A DNA stretch of 64,000 bases, taken from the NCBI GenBank assembly GCA_947247005.1, contig OX365952.1, positions 6,718,501-6,782,500 of the forward strand, in the 5' to 3' direction. The notes beneath the pieces were generated by a model. It was not told where the DNA came from. It did not search any database and was given only the letters and a program-made list of their open reading frames with translations. Positions 33,700-45,982 of this stretch are shown here, piece by piece. This DNA comes from Spisula solida (lineage: Eukaryota > Mollusca > Bivalvia > Venerida > Mactridae). How positions within the stretch are numbered: the stretch's first letter is position 1; each line of letters begins with the position of its first letter. A program made the translations under genes and the position numbers.

Positions 33700-34800
33700 A
33701 CCCCAGGGAATGTTATATAAATAGTCGAGTATGTCAGGGATAAGAAACTGGTCGGGAGCCTCTTTGAGAAAAAATATGCTTCCCTCACTCGAAGTGAATG
33801 GCTGATCGGATGTTTGGGACCCGTTCCTTAGAAAAAAATATTTTGCCAGACCGCCCGTCTTGATAAAAATTGCTGAACCTGCGCGTGTAAGTTTATCTAT
33901 AGAAATAGTACAATAGATAAAATGATGTGTTCAAATTGAAATGCACTGCAATGAGATTGTTACAGGGGTCACAGGATTATTTCGCTAGAGAATAGTAAAA
34001 ATATTCCTTACTTCAAGGCTGAAGTTCTCGTAGATTTAGCACGAGTAAAGTCCACATTACAGAACATGAAACGTTTCCTATTTTATCTAGATCGTCCAAT
34101 TTAAATAGAACATAATATTAACAACAGAAATATGTGTAATTGTTATACTGGTCTCCAATAAGTTATGTCCACATGGGGGAGTTTTGATTAACTCATTATT
34201 TTTTGCGCAATTTTTATCCAGGTTTTAAGAAGTTGTGCCTTTTTAGGTAAAGTGTTGATTTTTATGATAGTGTCACTCATATTTAAAGGACCCAGCCAAG
34301 TTGGCTTATGATACACCTACCATATCAGTGAATACTTCCCTAACTGGCACCAGGCAAAAATTATAGGCAAAAGTTGATAATACTTTAACTACTTTATGAG
34401 CTCACCAATCGGTGCTGACCCACATGAATTATCCCGATGGTGAGGGTAAATAAATCCAACCCGCAACCCATCCCCCATCCTACCATAGTGGTCACCTATC
34501 GTTTTCAAACCAATGACCTTCGGTTACAATGTGGTACAACGTATGTCTTCAACACTCCGCCGTGGTGACCGGCGTCTACAACATCATTTCTTCAACACCA
34601 GTGTACCCTATAATTTAAACATAACACGTTCATTCGACAGAATCAATTGACACGAAGGTGAACTTTATTGAAGATGTGTCTCCATTCTTTTTGCAATAAC
34701 AATATGATTGTACTTTGACAATGCCCCATTCCGCGTATATATAAAACGCAAGGACGGGTGATATTTTATTAGTACGTCGTCCTGTACGCTGTCTACAATC
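33700..34800 (+). promoter_or_regulatory. Conserved upstream block, secreted-protein copy 2
   Basis: Aligns over about 1.1 kb with 56690-57775 upstream of copy 3, and in patches with the upstream DNA of copy 1. A tRNA-like segment (about 34480-34575, minus strand) is shared by copies 2 and 3. The proximal end holds the TATA box. Confidence 0.65.
34736..34746 (+). promoter_or_regulatory. TATA box, secreted-protein copy 2
   Basis: TATATATAAAA 65 bp before the ATG. The proximal stretch gggtgatattttattagtac is shared with copy 3 and almost identical in copy 1. Confidence 0.72.
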
Positions 34801-37800
34801 ATGTTAAAGTTGTGCATTCTCCTCGCTGTACCATTGGTGTGTTTTGGATTCTTCTTAAATAGAGATCGTAAGTCAAAAAATGTTTGTTGCTATTTTAATG
34901 TATCACTTAGATTTGTTTTATTAATTGACTCATTGTCCGAGACCAATAGAACAGTAGGATTATTGTGCCGTTGCCAGACGTTGGTTTGATTATTTGTTAA
35001 TTGACGTTGCAAAAATGAGGCATTGTAGAGTATCAACTCTTATTATGCCAGGAGACGGATTGCTTCCCTAGCTGAGGCGAAATATATGAATGATAAGAGC
35101 ATAGAATTTAACGTTCTACCAATAAAGATTTAATATCATTGCAGTCGAGACATTCATAATCTCTCTATACCTTAAAGCCACATTAGGCCTTAAACGGCTA
35201 TTTTCAAAAAGCAATATCTTGGTAACCTATTTCAAGAGCCATGGATTTGAGCGCTTTAGTTAAATCCCAAAGGTGGAACACACAATAAGATGGAAGAAAC
35301 AGATATACAACCTCCAATTGCTTTGTAAACAAAAAATGCACGATTTATAATCTACGGGATGCAACTCTTGCAAAATTAGTATTTGGCACCCGTACATTTT
35401 ACCTAAATGTGAATTTTGGCATACTACATGTATTTGGCAGATACATTCAACATTCTGTCGTCAATTATTGGTCACTTGCGCAAAATATCCTAATTGGTTG
35501 CTTGTAGTTAGTCTATTTACGGGATGATTGGAATAAAGGTCTTAGGAGAGATAATGTGGCTTTAATTTAAAATACACCTAAGCCAAGGGGTTAAGCCTTC
35601 GGGGCCTCGTCTCCATTATTTCTCAGGAATGGACAAATACTTGTACTTTCTCCCTAACACAATGTCTATGTAACGCTTTCCCCACGCCAAAACTTACATT
35701 TGTCTAGATAATCATCGTAAAACATATTATTTCGCTGATAGTTTGATGTTAAATCGTAGAATAAATGGACTATTTTTCGAAGTTTGGAGTAACGATGTTT
35801 TTCGTCGTTTACACCCAAATCATAGCTGTCGTATATGACCAGTTATAGCAATGTTTCTATTTGTTCTTGATTTCTTTTCAGAATCTGACTGGAATGGCTT
35901 AAAAGGTAATAATTCAGTATTCTATGTTTTTAATATGTCACGAGATATAAATTTAGTTCTAGTTTTATATTAACTACGTAAATATTTAATATGACTAAAC
36001 GAGTGCATTGTTGGCACTAACGTGTGTTACATCTTGGCTGTTCATTAACGGAATTCAATTTAAAGGTGCTGAATAACAGATGGAGCGAAAATTGTGTATG
36101 GCGTAATTGTCCTACCTCACCAAGTATTTATGTAATAGAATATTGATGGCGGTTGCTTTATGAAATATTTATTGCAAATAAGCAATTTAAACCACTCTCA
36201 AAATCGCGCACTCTGTATTTTTCCTTTTAAAAATAGCACAGAGTTTCCTACAAACATGATTTGTACCATATACAAAATACATATACAATGTACCTTTAAA
36301 ACAAAACCAGTACGTCATGTGCTACGCATTGGTAAAATAGGATTGCGGTAAATTTAGTGCAGGATATTATTAGACTGCACTGTCAAAGCAGCCATTCCTT
36401 TGACATTTGATACCAACTCACTGTAAAAGCATCCATTCCTTTGACAGTTAAGACCAACTCACTGTAAAAGCATACATTTCTTTGAAAGTTGAGACCAACT
36501 CACTGTCAAAGCTGCCATTCCTTTGAAAGTTAAGACCAACTCACTGTAAAAGCATCCATTCCTTTGAAAGTTAAGACCAACTCACTGTAAAAGCATCCAT
36601 TCCTTTGAAAGTTGAGACCAACTCACTGTAAAAGCATCCATTCCTTTGAACATAGAGACCAGCTCACTGTAAAAGCATCCATTCCTTTGAAAGTTAAGAC
36701 CAACTCACTGTAAAAGCATCCATTCCTTTGAAAGTTGTGACCAACTCACTGTAAAAGCATACATTCCTTTGAAATTTGAGACCGGCTCACTGTCAAAGCA
36801 GCCATTCCTTTGAAAGTTAAGACCAACTCACTGTCAAAGCAGCCATTCCTTTGAAAATAGAGACCAGCTCACTGTAAAAGGATCCATTCCTTTGAAAGTT
36901 AATACCAACTCACTGTAAAAGCATCCATTCCTTTGAAAGTTGAGACCAGCTCACTGTCAAAGCAGTTATTCCTTTGAAATTTGAGACCAAGTTCCCGTTA
37001 ATTACTTTAAATTTGTGTATGGATGTAAATTTAAAAAAATCTGCCGTTAAGTAGTGTACTTTGATACAAAAAATACAGCATTAAAAAATGTGACTGTTTC
37101 AGTAACATGGGGTCTAAATATATTTGATGCGTTCCACAGTATGCCTAGAACCAAGCATGACGCTGAAAGTCATGGATGGACGTCAATGGATAATGGTGCA
37201 GCGTGCAACGGTAAATAACTTCTCAGTAGATAGTCTCTCTTTGTTTATACTTTGTTCTGTTTCCTGTCTTTGTTTATACGTTGATTTAACACGAGTAAAT
37301 GAAAAGCATGTAAATGGTGTTTTTAATCTGATTAAGTACACATGCACAATATAATTCATACTGTGAAATGAGTATTTTAGTTGGATATAACTTTTATTTG
37401 ATTTCATGGTTCGAACTCTTCAATTAAATTTCCCCACGGCTAATTGACTTCACAAATACAGACCAGTGGTTTTCCCTTTTTATGTTCTGTTATCCACGAC
37501 GTTATGATTCCAAGAAAATGCATTTTACCGAAAGCCACAAAAATTAATAGCCACGAAAATATGTGATTTTATATCAAGTTGCTTAACATGTTTCAGCTAA
37601 TCCGAAATTTGTTGGACAGCGATACATTAAGGGTAAAGATACAGCTGTGATTCTGCTCTTTGATGCCAATGGTTATATTGCTGGCATTCAGTTTGGTGTA
37701 AGTAATTCGATACTCATAATGTGCCATTTACTTATATATACGCGAAAAATGTATCCAAAGTTAAAAATTATCATCAGACATAAACTAGTATAAGACATAT

Positions 37801-40800
37801 CAAAGTTTCTCACCCACCGTTATTTAACGTGATGTCACTGATACGCTTAAACTAGGTCAATGTTTCATGGTTGGTTTGATAGTCAATGATTGGAAAACAT
37901 TACGCTTTGTTCAAAGCATCCTCTGCCATTCTCACAGAGTATAAACGAGTCACTTCCGGTTATCGCAATCAAAATTATACATGTTCAATTGTATAGTATC
38001 CTAATGAGTCATACAGTGACCGGCGACCACGATGCTTTTGCTCGCAATAAGTCATACAAGTTTAATTATATGGTCTCCCAATAAGTCATACAGTGAACAG
38101 GTTTATAATATCAGATTCTCCTTGGCCTGAAGTGAGTTATAGTTTCTATCCTTTAATCAAGTAAATCATTAATTCAATCTGTGTAATCGAATGTCTCGTA
38201 TTTTCGTGTTTCAGTACCCACAAAATTACAGCCCGAACCCAAACAACTACCCATTTGCACCTTTGAAAGAACATCCAGTTATATCCCATAATGATGGAAA
38301 CTATTACCTTACTGCTTATTTCGTCAATCCAGGTAAGAGTCACAATTTGAGTTCCAGTTTCCTTTCTAGTGCAAATTTATATATTAGCTCTGCGATTTAG
38401 TGCAATTAATTTGGGCGGTGGTGTTCTCGTGCAAAAAAAATGGGCGGGGTGGTTTTTTTTGGCGCGATGCTTTAGTGTAAATTCTTTGGCGCGGTGTCTA
38501 AGTGCGAATATTTTGGCGGAGTGTTCAGTTCAAATATTTTGGCGGAGTGTGTAGTGCAAATGGTTGGCTAATATTTTCAATAGCGTGGAACTTAATTGTT
38601 TTTGTTTGCATTCAAAATTATTTTAAAATATAATCCGCCGACGATAAAAATGGCCTTTGTTTACAACTTAAAGTGAAAATTAAATGCATGTTCGATGTCC
38701 ATTATTGTGCATCATCAATTCATGCATACATTGTATACATTATTTTGTTCAATCTAGACTGATAACAAGCGGTTAGTCGACCATGCGTTTTTTATATTAC
38801 GCATGTTTTTCTATTGATAACGCTTGAGTTATCTCCGGCGAGCTATAGATATAAAATAAATAACAGCCGAATACACAATATACGAGGGTCAGTCAAGAAA
38901 AACTGAGAGTTGGTAATTTAAGCCTTCAAAATCTGTTTGCAGTTGTACTTTCTAATCTATTATGCATCTTCCAATATTATCCCCTGTGGATTTTCTGAAG
39001 AATTCTGTCATCAGATATAGGCTTAAACATATAGTTGCCAAGCAATCATAGAACGTTACTAAGAGGTATGCGTTCACGCCACCGACATGAAGATTGAATT
39101 CGTTGTAAATTCAACAGTTTCTTTCAACCTTATACACCGTGATTTATTACAACTAACACGTGTATATTGTAGAATAGCATATCTCAAATAATAATTAGCA
39201 ATTATTTCAGAATGGTCACTTATGCTGTGTTATTTTGTTGCCTAGCAACAATTTTACCCACATTTCATCAATTTTCTTGGCACGCGTTCTTTTCGTTGCC
39301 ATTATGTTCTAAAACTTATAACTAATTTCACCTTTTCTTTTCAATAAGATTATGAATATAGCTCAAGAAGTCCAATAACCGTAATATAAATAAAATGTTT
39401 AACTTCGCTTTGGAAAAAATGATTCGTTCTTTTGGGTGGGGTAAAATAGTGGTTTTAATACCATTAAATAAAATGACAATTTACATTATCGTCAAATATA
39501 TTTTCTATATTGGTGGAATAAATTAATTAGAATTAAGTTTATCTGATAGATTAATGTATTACAAACTAAATAATACGTTTGAAAATGTCAGATATATCTT
39601 TATGTTTCCATAGCAACGCAAACTTTTGTGCTTCTAACAGCGTGAACGCATGTCCTCGAGTTGTCCTATTTGGTTGCCTGGCAACAAGAATCAAATTGTC
39701 ACAACCCAGATTGGCATTCGCCATAACATCAGTGAGATACCATATTTGACAATAATGCATAGAAAATATACGACCACTTATTTTTCTCAGCATTATTAAG
39801 CAACTCTCAGTTTTTCTTAAATGACCCTCGTAACTATATATACGTGTCTATAAATAATGAAATACTTACTATGCTTATCAGTTGCAATTCCAACTACTTA
39901 GTTAATAATTACAAAGTACTTTGACGCGTTAAACCTAATCTACTTTTCAAATGACTTTCAGAACTTATTCGTATCTTAAATGATGATTGGATGGATGAAA
40001 GTGTGCATCAGCCTGGAAAGTTGATAATTTTTTATATATAACGACACATCGCATAAATGTCACATGTGACTGCGACATTGTAACATGTACTAATAGACGT
40101 ATTTCCCTAATTTCGTTTAAACATGATTCTGATGTTTGCTAGAAGATAAAAGATAATCGGATCGGAAATGCAGCAATCAACTTAAACAGCAGAGCTCAGA
40201 AAACGTGAAAACATCACATACCGCAATTACACGGCACAATAACCAAAAGGGTACGAAAGGACACATGGAAATGTGAAGACAATGCTCAACGCAAAGTTCT
40301 ACAAAATCGCGACATCCCACACTGTTTTTAACAACTGAAAATGTATTTTTCTATATTTTCAAATCACAGCCGATGTATGTACAGGACGAAGTGCCAGTGA
40401 ATTTGCCAACGAAGGCACAGGAACTGGCTTGTGGATACAGAACGGCCCAGACCCACTTAACGACCTCATGGTCATTCCAAAGACACAGGCAGCAGCAGAT
40501 AAGAGTCGCTGGACCAAAGGGGCATGTTTTGTCACAATGGGTTTGTATATTAAAGACTGAACACATATTTTATGTTTGTATGTTAAATACAGGACACACG
40601 TTGTATTTTGTGTTCGTATGTTAAATACAGGACACATCTTTAATTATATATTTGTATAGTAAAGAATGGACACATCTTTTATTTTATTTTTGTAAAGTAA
40701 AGACTGGACATATCTTTTATTTTCCAAGGAGACCACCACCACAACCGCATCTACCTCCTTGGATGAGGGGATACCAGAGGAGATTTCCCTCCCCACCAGT

Positions 40801-43800
40801 CTACCCTCGACTTCTATAAATGACGACTCAGTAGAAAATGGAAAATTATACAAAAATTCAGGACTGAAATTTTTTCATTTAAATGTTGATTACTTGACCA
40901 CTCATAAATTTGACCAAATTAGACACTTAATTAGTGAACATACTGCGATAGATGTTATTTGTTTGAGTGAAACATTTCTGAATGACTCCTGTAGTGACAA
41001 TGAGTTTCAATTACAGGGTTATAACTTACCCCGGCGTGACAGACCATCCCATGGCGGTGGTATCTTGATGTACACTAAACATACTATTCCTTGCATACGT
41101 AGATATGATTTAGAGATAAATGAAATAGAATCAATATGGCTAGAAATTAGACATTTAATGCAAAAACCTTTTTTGTTTGGTTACTATTATAGGCCACCTT
41201 CAGTCAACAAAGACTGGACTGAAAAAGTTGAAGATCAATTGGAAAAAGTTATGTTTGAAAACAATGAAACAGTTATGCTAGGAGATTTTAATTTTAATTA
41301 CATAGAAAATCATTTTATAAACAGTTACTGGAACAAGATCATTTCAGCATTGAATTTATCGCGGTTAGTTACACAGCCAACTAGGGTGACTTCAAGTACC
41401 TCAACTATCATAGATCATCTGTACTCTAACACACCCTGTAACATTTCTGAGGTCAATATCCCAATCATCGCTATAAGTGATCATTTTCCAGTTTGTTTTA
41501 CAAGAAAATTTACTTCAAAACCAGAGAAAACTATGTTACATAAAACAATAGAATATAGATCTTTAAAAGGTTTTGACGAGAAAGGTTTTAGAGACTCACT
41601 GGATGAAACACCATGGTCTGTTATTGATACATTTGATGAAGTGGATGATTGTATTGATACATTTATATCATTGTTCACTCAAAACCTTAACACGCATGCT
41701 CCATTAAGAACTAAACGAGTAAAGCACCAGAACCAACCGGATTGGTTCACGAAAGAAATTTTAGATGCAATTAAAGCAAGGGATAAAGCGAAAAAAGCTA
41801 ATAATATAGGACAGGTTAAATATTGGAGAGGAACGGTTAAATCATTGTCGGCAACGGCAAAAAAAACATTTTTCAACCAGGCAATTAACATAAAAGACAA
41901 AAATCCTAAAAAGCTATGGCGAAATTTAAAAAATCTTTCTGGTAAAAGCACACCCCAAAATAACATTACTATAAATGATGATGATGGTAACCCCATAACT
42001 TGTTCAATGAAAAGTGCTGAAGTATTTAATACATTTTTTACAAATATCTTTAAAAAAGCACCATTAAACATCAATGAATTAACTAAAGAAAACAAATCAT
42101 TACTAAAAAACTTTGTTGACGTCAGAACACATGCTTGTACAGAATTTAAAATCCCTGATATTACGGAAGAATATGTGAGAAAGGAACTGCACGCATTATA
42201 TTGCAGTAAATCAACTGGCCTTCACGGCTTAGGAGCCCACTTTCTTAAAATAAGTCACGATAAAATAGCTAAACCTCTCACAAAAAATATTTAACCTTAG
42301 TATTTCTACAGGGAAATTTCCGAAAATGTTCAAGATAGCAAAGGTAACTCCTATTTTTAAAAAAGGTGAGAAGACAGACAAGAATAACTATAGACCAATA
42401 TCTATTTTGCCAGTCCTATCTAAAATATTGGAAAGGCATATATCTAAGAATTTAAAGCATTATCTTGAAAAATATAAACTACTACATAACCAACAATCCG
42501 GTTTCAGGCAGTACCATTCTTGTGAAACTGCTCTAACAGATATAGTTGATGATTGGATAACAGCAATTAATGATGATGCTCTAATTGGAACAATTTTTCT
42601 TGAACTTACAAAGGCTTTTGATCTAATCAATCATAAATTACTCATTGAGAAGTTAAAATTTTACAAGTTCAATAATAATGCAGTTGAGTGGTTTTATTCT
42701 TATCTGTCTAATAGATCTCAACAAGTCAATGTATCTGGAAAGCTCTCTGCAGCCCAAGCGATAGTAGCTGGTGTTCCCCAAGGCTCTGTCCTTGGCCCAA
42801 TACTTTTTATTCTTTTTATCAATGATCTACCTTTGAATGTTTTAAAATAACTCACAACTTAAAATGTTTGCTGATGATACAACTTTATCAGCTTCTGGTG
42901 CAACCATTGATAATATTAAGCACAACTTACAAAATGACCTTGATTGTATTGAAAACTGGTGTAATAATAATGCTATGGTTCCAAATGCAAATAAAACAAA
43001 AGCTATGGTTATTTCTGCATCAACAAAACTATCTAAAGAAATTGAAAACGATGATAGCATGGAACTAAAGATGTGTAATCAACCTCTTGATATTGTAAAA
43101 AATGATAAACTCCTTGGAGTACAAGTCGATCAAAACTTAACCTGGAAAAATCAAGTTGAAAAAATACTAAAAAAGTGCAACTCCCTACTTTATCTTCTAG
43201 TAAGAATAAAATGCTATCTTGACTTGCATGCTCGCTAACTATTTTTTAATGCTTATATTTTACCTCACTTGGATTATTGTAACACAATATGGGGGAACTG
43301 CTGCACAAAAGTACTAGATGATTTGATAAAATTTCAAAAGAGAGCAGTCAGAATAATTTTAGATAAACCATATGATGCACCATCCAGTGATCTTTTTAAG
43401 CAACTAAAATGGATGACATTTCCACAACGTGTCGAATACAAAAAAGCCATGACAATTTACAAATCTCTAGATATTAAAAACCCAAAATGTCCTGAATATA
43501 TCTCAAATAAATTTGAATATGTTAAAGAATCAGGCCTTAGGTCTTCAAGTCAAAAATTACTTCATAAACCAAAACCAAAAAAGGAATTCTTTCGAAAGTC
43601 ATTAAGCTACACTGGACCAATACTTTGGGAAAAGATACCTTTTTATATAAGAACTGCTAGCTCTCTCGAACGATTCAAAAGAATGTATTTAAAATGGAAG
43701 TTTCCCGACTGGGACTACCAATAAAATAAGTATGTTCTATAATCGTTGTAAATATTATGTTATTGTCTCTTAACTTGTTTATATTATGTCTTTGTATCAT

Positions 43801-45568
43801 AGTGAGTATTTGAATAGCACAGTCGTGTTTATACAAACTTTTCATTATTCATCTTAGTTAATATGTTTTATCTACTTTCATTCAATTGTTATGTTTGCTT
43901 ACTTTCATTTCAGTTGTTAAGTTTACTCTGTTTGCAACTATCATGTTAAATGTATGTATTATATGTTGAGGTCCGCATGGAAGATTGTGTTTATATGCAA
44001 ATGTGTTAACCTCGTAAAATAAAGTCATTATTATTATTATTATTATTATAACACTATATATGTGTCTTTGTTTGACTTTAATCGGTACTCCATGTGAGCC
44101 TTGTCTCCACCAGGCAAAGGGCTACGTACCTTCCCATAAAATACATTTTTGTACATTTGGATGTGAGAGTAAAATTAGGGTATATGTAATGTTTATATTT
44201 CCTTCGAAATTGCCTAAAAGTAGTAAAAAGTTAGAACGCCGCTAACATGTACAAAATCGACTGACGAATCCCATTGGTGCGGGGTATGCTATTCAAAATG
44301 TCCAATGTTACTTTCTGTAGTTATTATTTGCGATAACCTTCCTTCACAGAAATATACTCACCATGCCAAACCATGCAGTATGTCATCAATTGTGCGAGAC
44401 ACGGTTGAGTATAATATGCTTACAGGAAGTATACTTTTTTGGGGGAATAAGGATGGTGCGCTCTGTGTTTGTCTTTTGTTGGTGCATAAGCGCTGTCGCC
44501 GTTCTATATGGCTTCGGAGTGTCTGTGCATAAACAGTTTGTATAGTGGTACCATAGCATGGCATGTACCGAACTTTATTGCATATTTTAGGCCAGCATTA
44601 TTGGTATGACATCTCTAAAGACATGGATTGCAGTAATTTCTTCCCCGTATTTTTGTTATACAATGGTGGCGTATTAAATGGCTTTGGATGGGCATTGGAA
44701 ATGGATTTGGGGACATTTTCTGATCTTATAGAGCACCCACCACAGTCTTCATATGGCGTAAGTTTGCTTTAATATTATTTTCACTCCCCTTATAGTAATT
44801 AGATTCATCGACTGCTAGCCCGGTAACGTAATATACTTGTACTTAATGCGTTTTATTTGTTTACGTTTTCTTTATTGTGCATTTGTGTAACCCATATATT
44901 TATGCCCATGTCTTGTTTGTGTAGACCATGAATACGTTTTGTCGTGACTTGTAAAGTACGTATTCAGCAAGTTGGTGTCATGTATTTCTCATGGAACCTT
45001 GTATTACATTTCTCAGTGAATCTTGTACTTTGTAGAGATCCAACACTTGATTTGTAGAGACCATGTACATGTACGTGCATTTTGTGAGGGGCGTTTTTGT
45101 GTGAATATCGTAATATAGTTTGTGTGTACTTCGTAGACACTGTGTATTTCATTTGTTGAGACTATATATATATATATAATTTTGTTTGTGGGGAACATTT
45201 CGTATACGGAGACCATATAGTTTGTTCGTAGAGACCACTAATTTATTTGTAGAGACCATGTATATAGTGGGGGACCATGTTTTTAAGGCGTGGGTCTATG
45301 TATTGTGCTTCTTGAAAAACTATGTTTTTCATTTGTTGAGTCACGTATATATGGTATTTTGGGACCATATATTTTTGTAACTAGACATGTGTCAATAGGA
45401 CTTTCCAATTGACCATGCCAATGGTCATAACTCAAAATTAATGTACATGTTGACTTATATCCTTTTCAGAACTTCATGTCACCACCACCAGACTGTCTGT
45501 CCACCATGGGAATAATGACCACAATGCATATCTACCTGACTGACAGTGTTGCAACCGATACCTGCTAA
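34801..45568 (+). CDS. Secreted protein of unknown function, copy 2 (8 exons)
   Basis: Complete spliced gene. Exons: 34801-34867, 35882-35905, 37103-37210, 37597-37697, 38215-38332, 40370-40540, 44591-44757, 45470-45568, summing to 855 nt (284 residues plus TAA). All introns are GT-AG and phases are identical to copy 1. The signal peptide is MLKLCILLAVPLVCFGF. The mature protein has DWNGLKG, FHSMPRTKHDAE, QRYIKGKDTAVILL, PNPNNYPFAPLKEHPV, TGTGLWIQNGPDPLNDLMV, LLYNGGVLNGFGWALEM and a C-terminal LTDSVATDTC; six cysteines. It lacks one Asn after the signal peptide compared with copy 1. Intron 6 is about 4 kb because of a LINE insertion; in copy 1 it is 553 bp. The gene is divergent from copy 1 across a 9.3-kb spacer. 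Family not recognised; a lectin-like, matrix or secreted defence role would be guesswork. Confidence 0.9.
35172..35575 (-). mobile_element. TTAA-flanked MITE, copy 3 (intron 1)
   Basis: 404 bp with the same 14-bp inverted ends as 5886-6297 but in opposite orientation. It sits in intron 1 of copy 2 and is absent from intron 1 of copy 3, where the aligned position holds different sequence. Confidence 0.82.
36370..36990 (+). repeat. 41-bp minisatellite, ~15 units (intron 2)
   Basis: Unit: ctcactgtaaaagcatccat then tcctttgaaagttaagaccaa. About 15 units in head-to-tail array, with variants (tgtcaaagcagccat; gaaaatagagacc). Located in intron 2 of copy 2. I did not see an equivalent array in copy 1. 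Confidence 0.9.
38395..38575 (+). repeat. Intron-5 minisatellite, copy 2
   Basis: Units such as gtgcaaatattttggcgg in the same intron and orientation (relative to the gene) as the 22000-22345 array of copy 1. It is shorter and more diverged. Confidence 0.7.
38881..39832. mobile_element. Mariner-like element remnant with TA flanks
   Basis: Begins TACGAGGGTCAGTCAAG with aaaactgagagttg inside, and ends caactctcagtttttcttaa then ATGACCCTCGTA: long inverted repeats with TA flanks. The 950-bp interior has no intact transposase. It lies in intron 5 of copy 2 and is not seen in copy 1. A right-end fragment is at 31830-32157. Confidence 0.8.
40726..44050 (+). mobile_element. LINE (Jockey/CR1-like superfamily), 5'-truncated, in intron 6 of copy 2
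   Basis: A single non-LTR retrotransposon runs from about 40726 (5' edge approximate) to an AATAAA followed by an ATT microsatellite tail at 44030-44049. It encodes an apurinic-like endonuclease then reverse transcriptase, same strand as the host gene. No ORF1 is present. The tail and the lack of LTRs identify it as non-LTR. The host exons on both sides remain intact, so it can be spliced out with the intron. Confidence 0.9.
40759..43724 (+). pseudogene. LINE endonuclease-reverse transcriptase, broken by two frameshifts and a stop
   Basis: 40759-42294 carries the EEP endonuclease with LSETFL, SHGGGILMYT, YYRPPS, LGDFNFN and ISDHFP, all catalytic positions kept, and the start of RT. A +1-type frameshift in an A-rich run near 42285 moves the frame to 42326-42850, with VTPIFKKG, NYRPIS, QSGFRQYHS, FLELTKAFD and GVPQGSVLGPILF. 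A second indel near 42850 moves it to 42864-43238 with FADDTTLSAS. A nonsense TAA (43236-43238) separates the last part, 43269-43724, in the same frame. In motif A the expected catalytic Asp (FLDLxKAFD) is Glu. The copy is therefore inactive. Confidence 0.9.
45000..45390 (+). repeat. Degenerate intron-7 minisatellite, copy 2
   Basis: Units resembling tttgtagagaccatgtattt, variable in length (about 25-40 bp). Equivalent to the intron-7 array of copy 1. Confidence 0.62.
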
Positions 45569-45616
45569 ATCTCAAACCACATGACATCAATGTTTATATA
45601 AAATAGTTTTATACGA

Positions 45617-45622
45617 AATAAA
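45617..45622 (+). terminator. Candidate polyadenylation signal, secreted-protein copy 2
   Basis: AATAAA about 50 bp after the stop, the same distance as in copy 1. A second AATAAA follows near 45657. Confidence 0.55.
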
Positions 45623-45982
45623 ATTATGGTACTCTGATAGTGTTATCATTACATGTAAATAAAGACCCTAAGTCTCAGAGACATCTCTACTCATCTATTT
45701 TATAATGTTAAGTTAGGATAATGTGAGAGTGACGTTTTGTTTTTATGTGTACACAAAATATTACAACCATTGTCTGAACAAGTAAAGTATTTTAGTTCAG
45801 CATTGGAATAACGGATGTCTGGATAAGCTTTTGTAATTCATGAAATACTTTAATAAGAAATAAAATTGTTATACTCCTGTTATTGATATTGTTATTACTG
45901 CGTGCAATTGAATTAGACCCTAAACCAAATTCCCATACATATCCCTTTTGATTGGGTAAATATTTAACTTGAGACTGTGTTC

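Noticed and set aside
36370..36990. Regular array resembling a CRISPR
   Set aside because: Units are contiguous without unique spacers and lie in a eukaryotic intron. It is a minisatellite.
40759..42294. A host gene with an endonuclease domain
   Set aside because: The frame continues, through indels, into LINE reverse transcriptase and ends in an AATAAA plus ATT tail, so it is a retrotransposon inside an intron.
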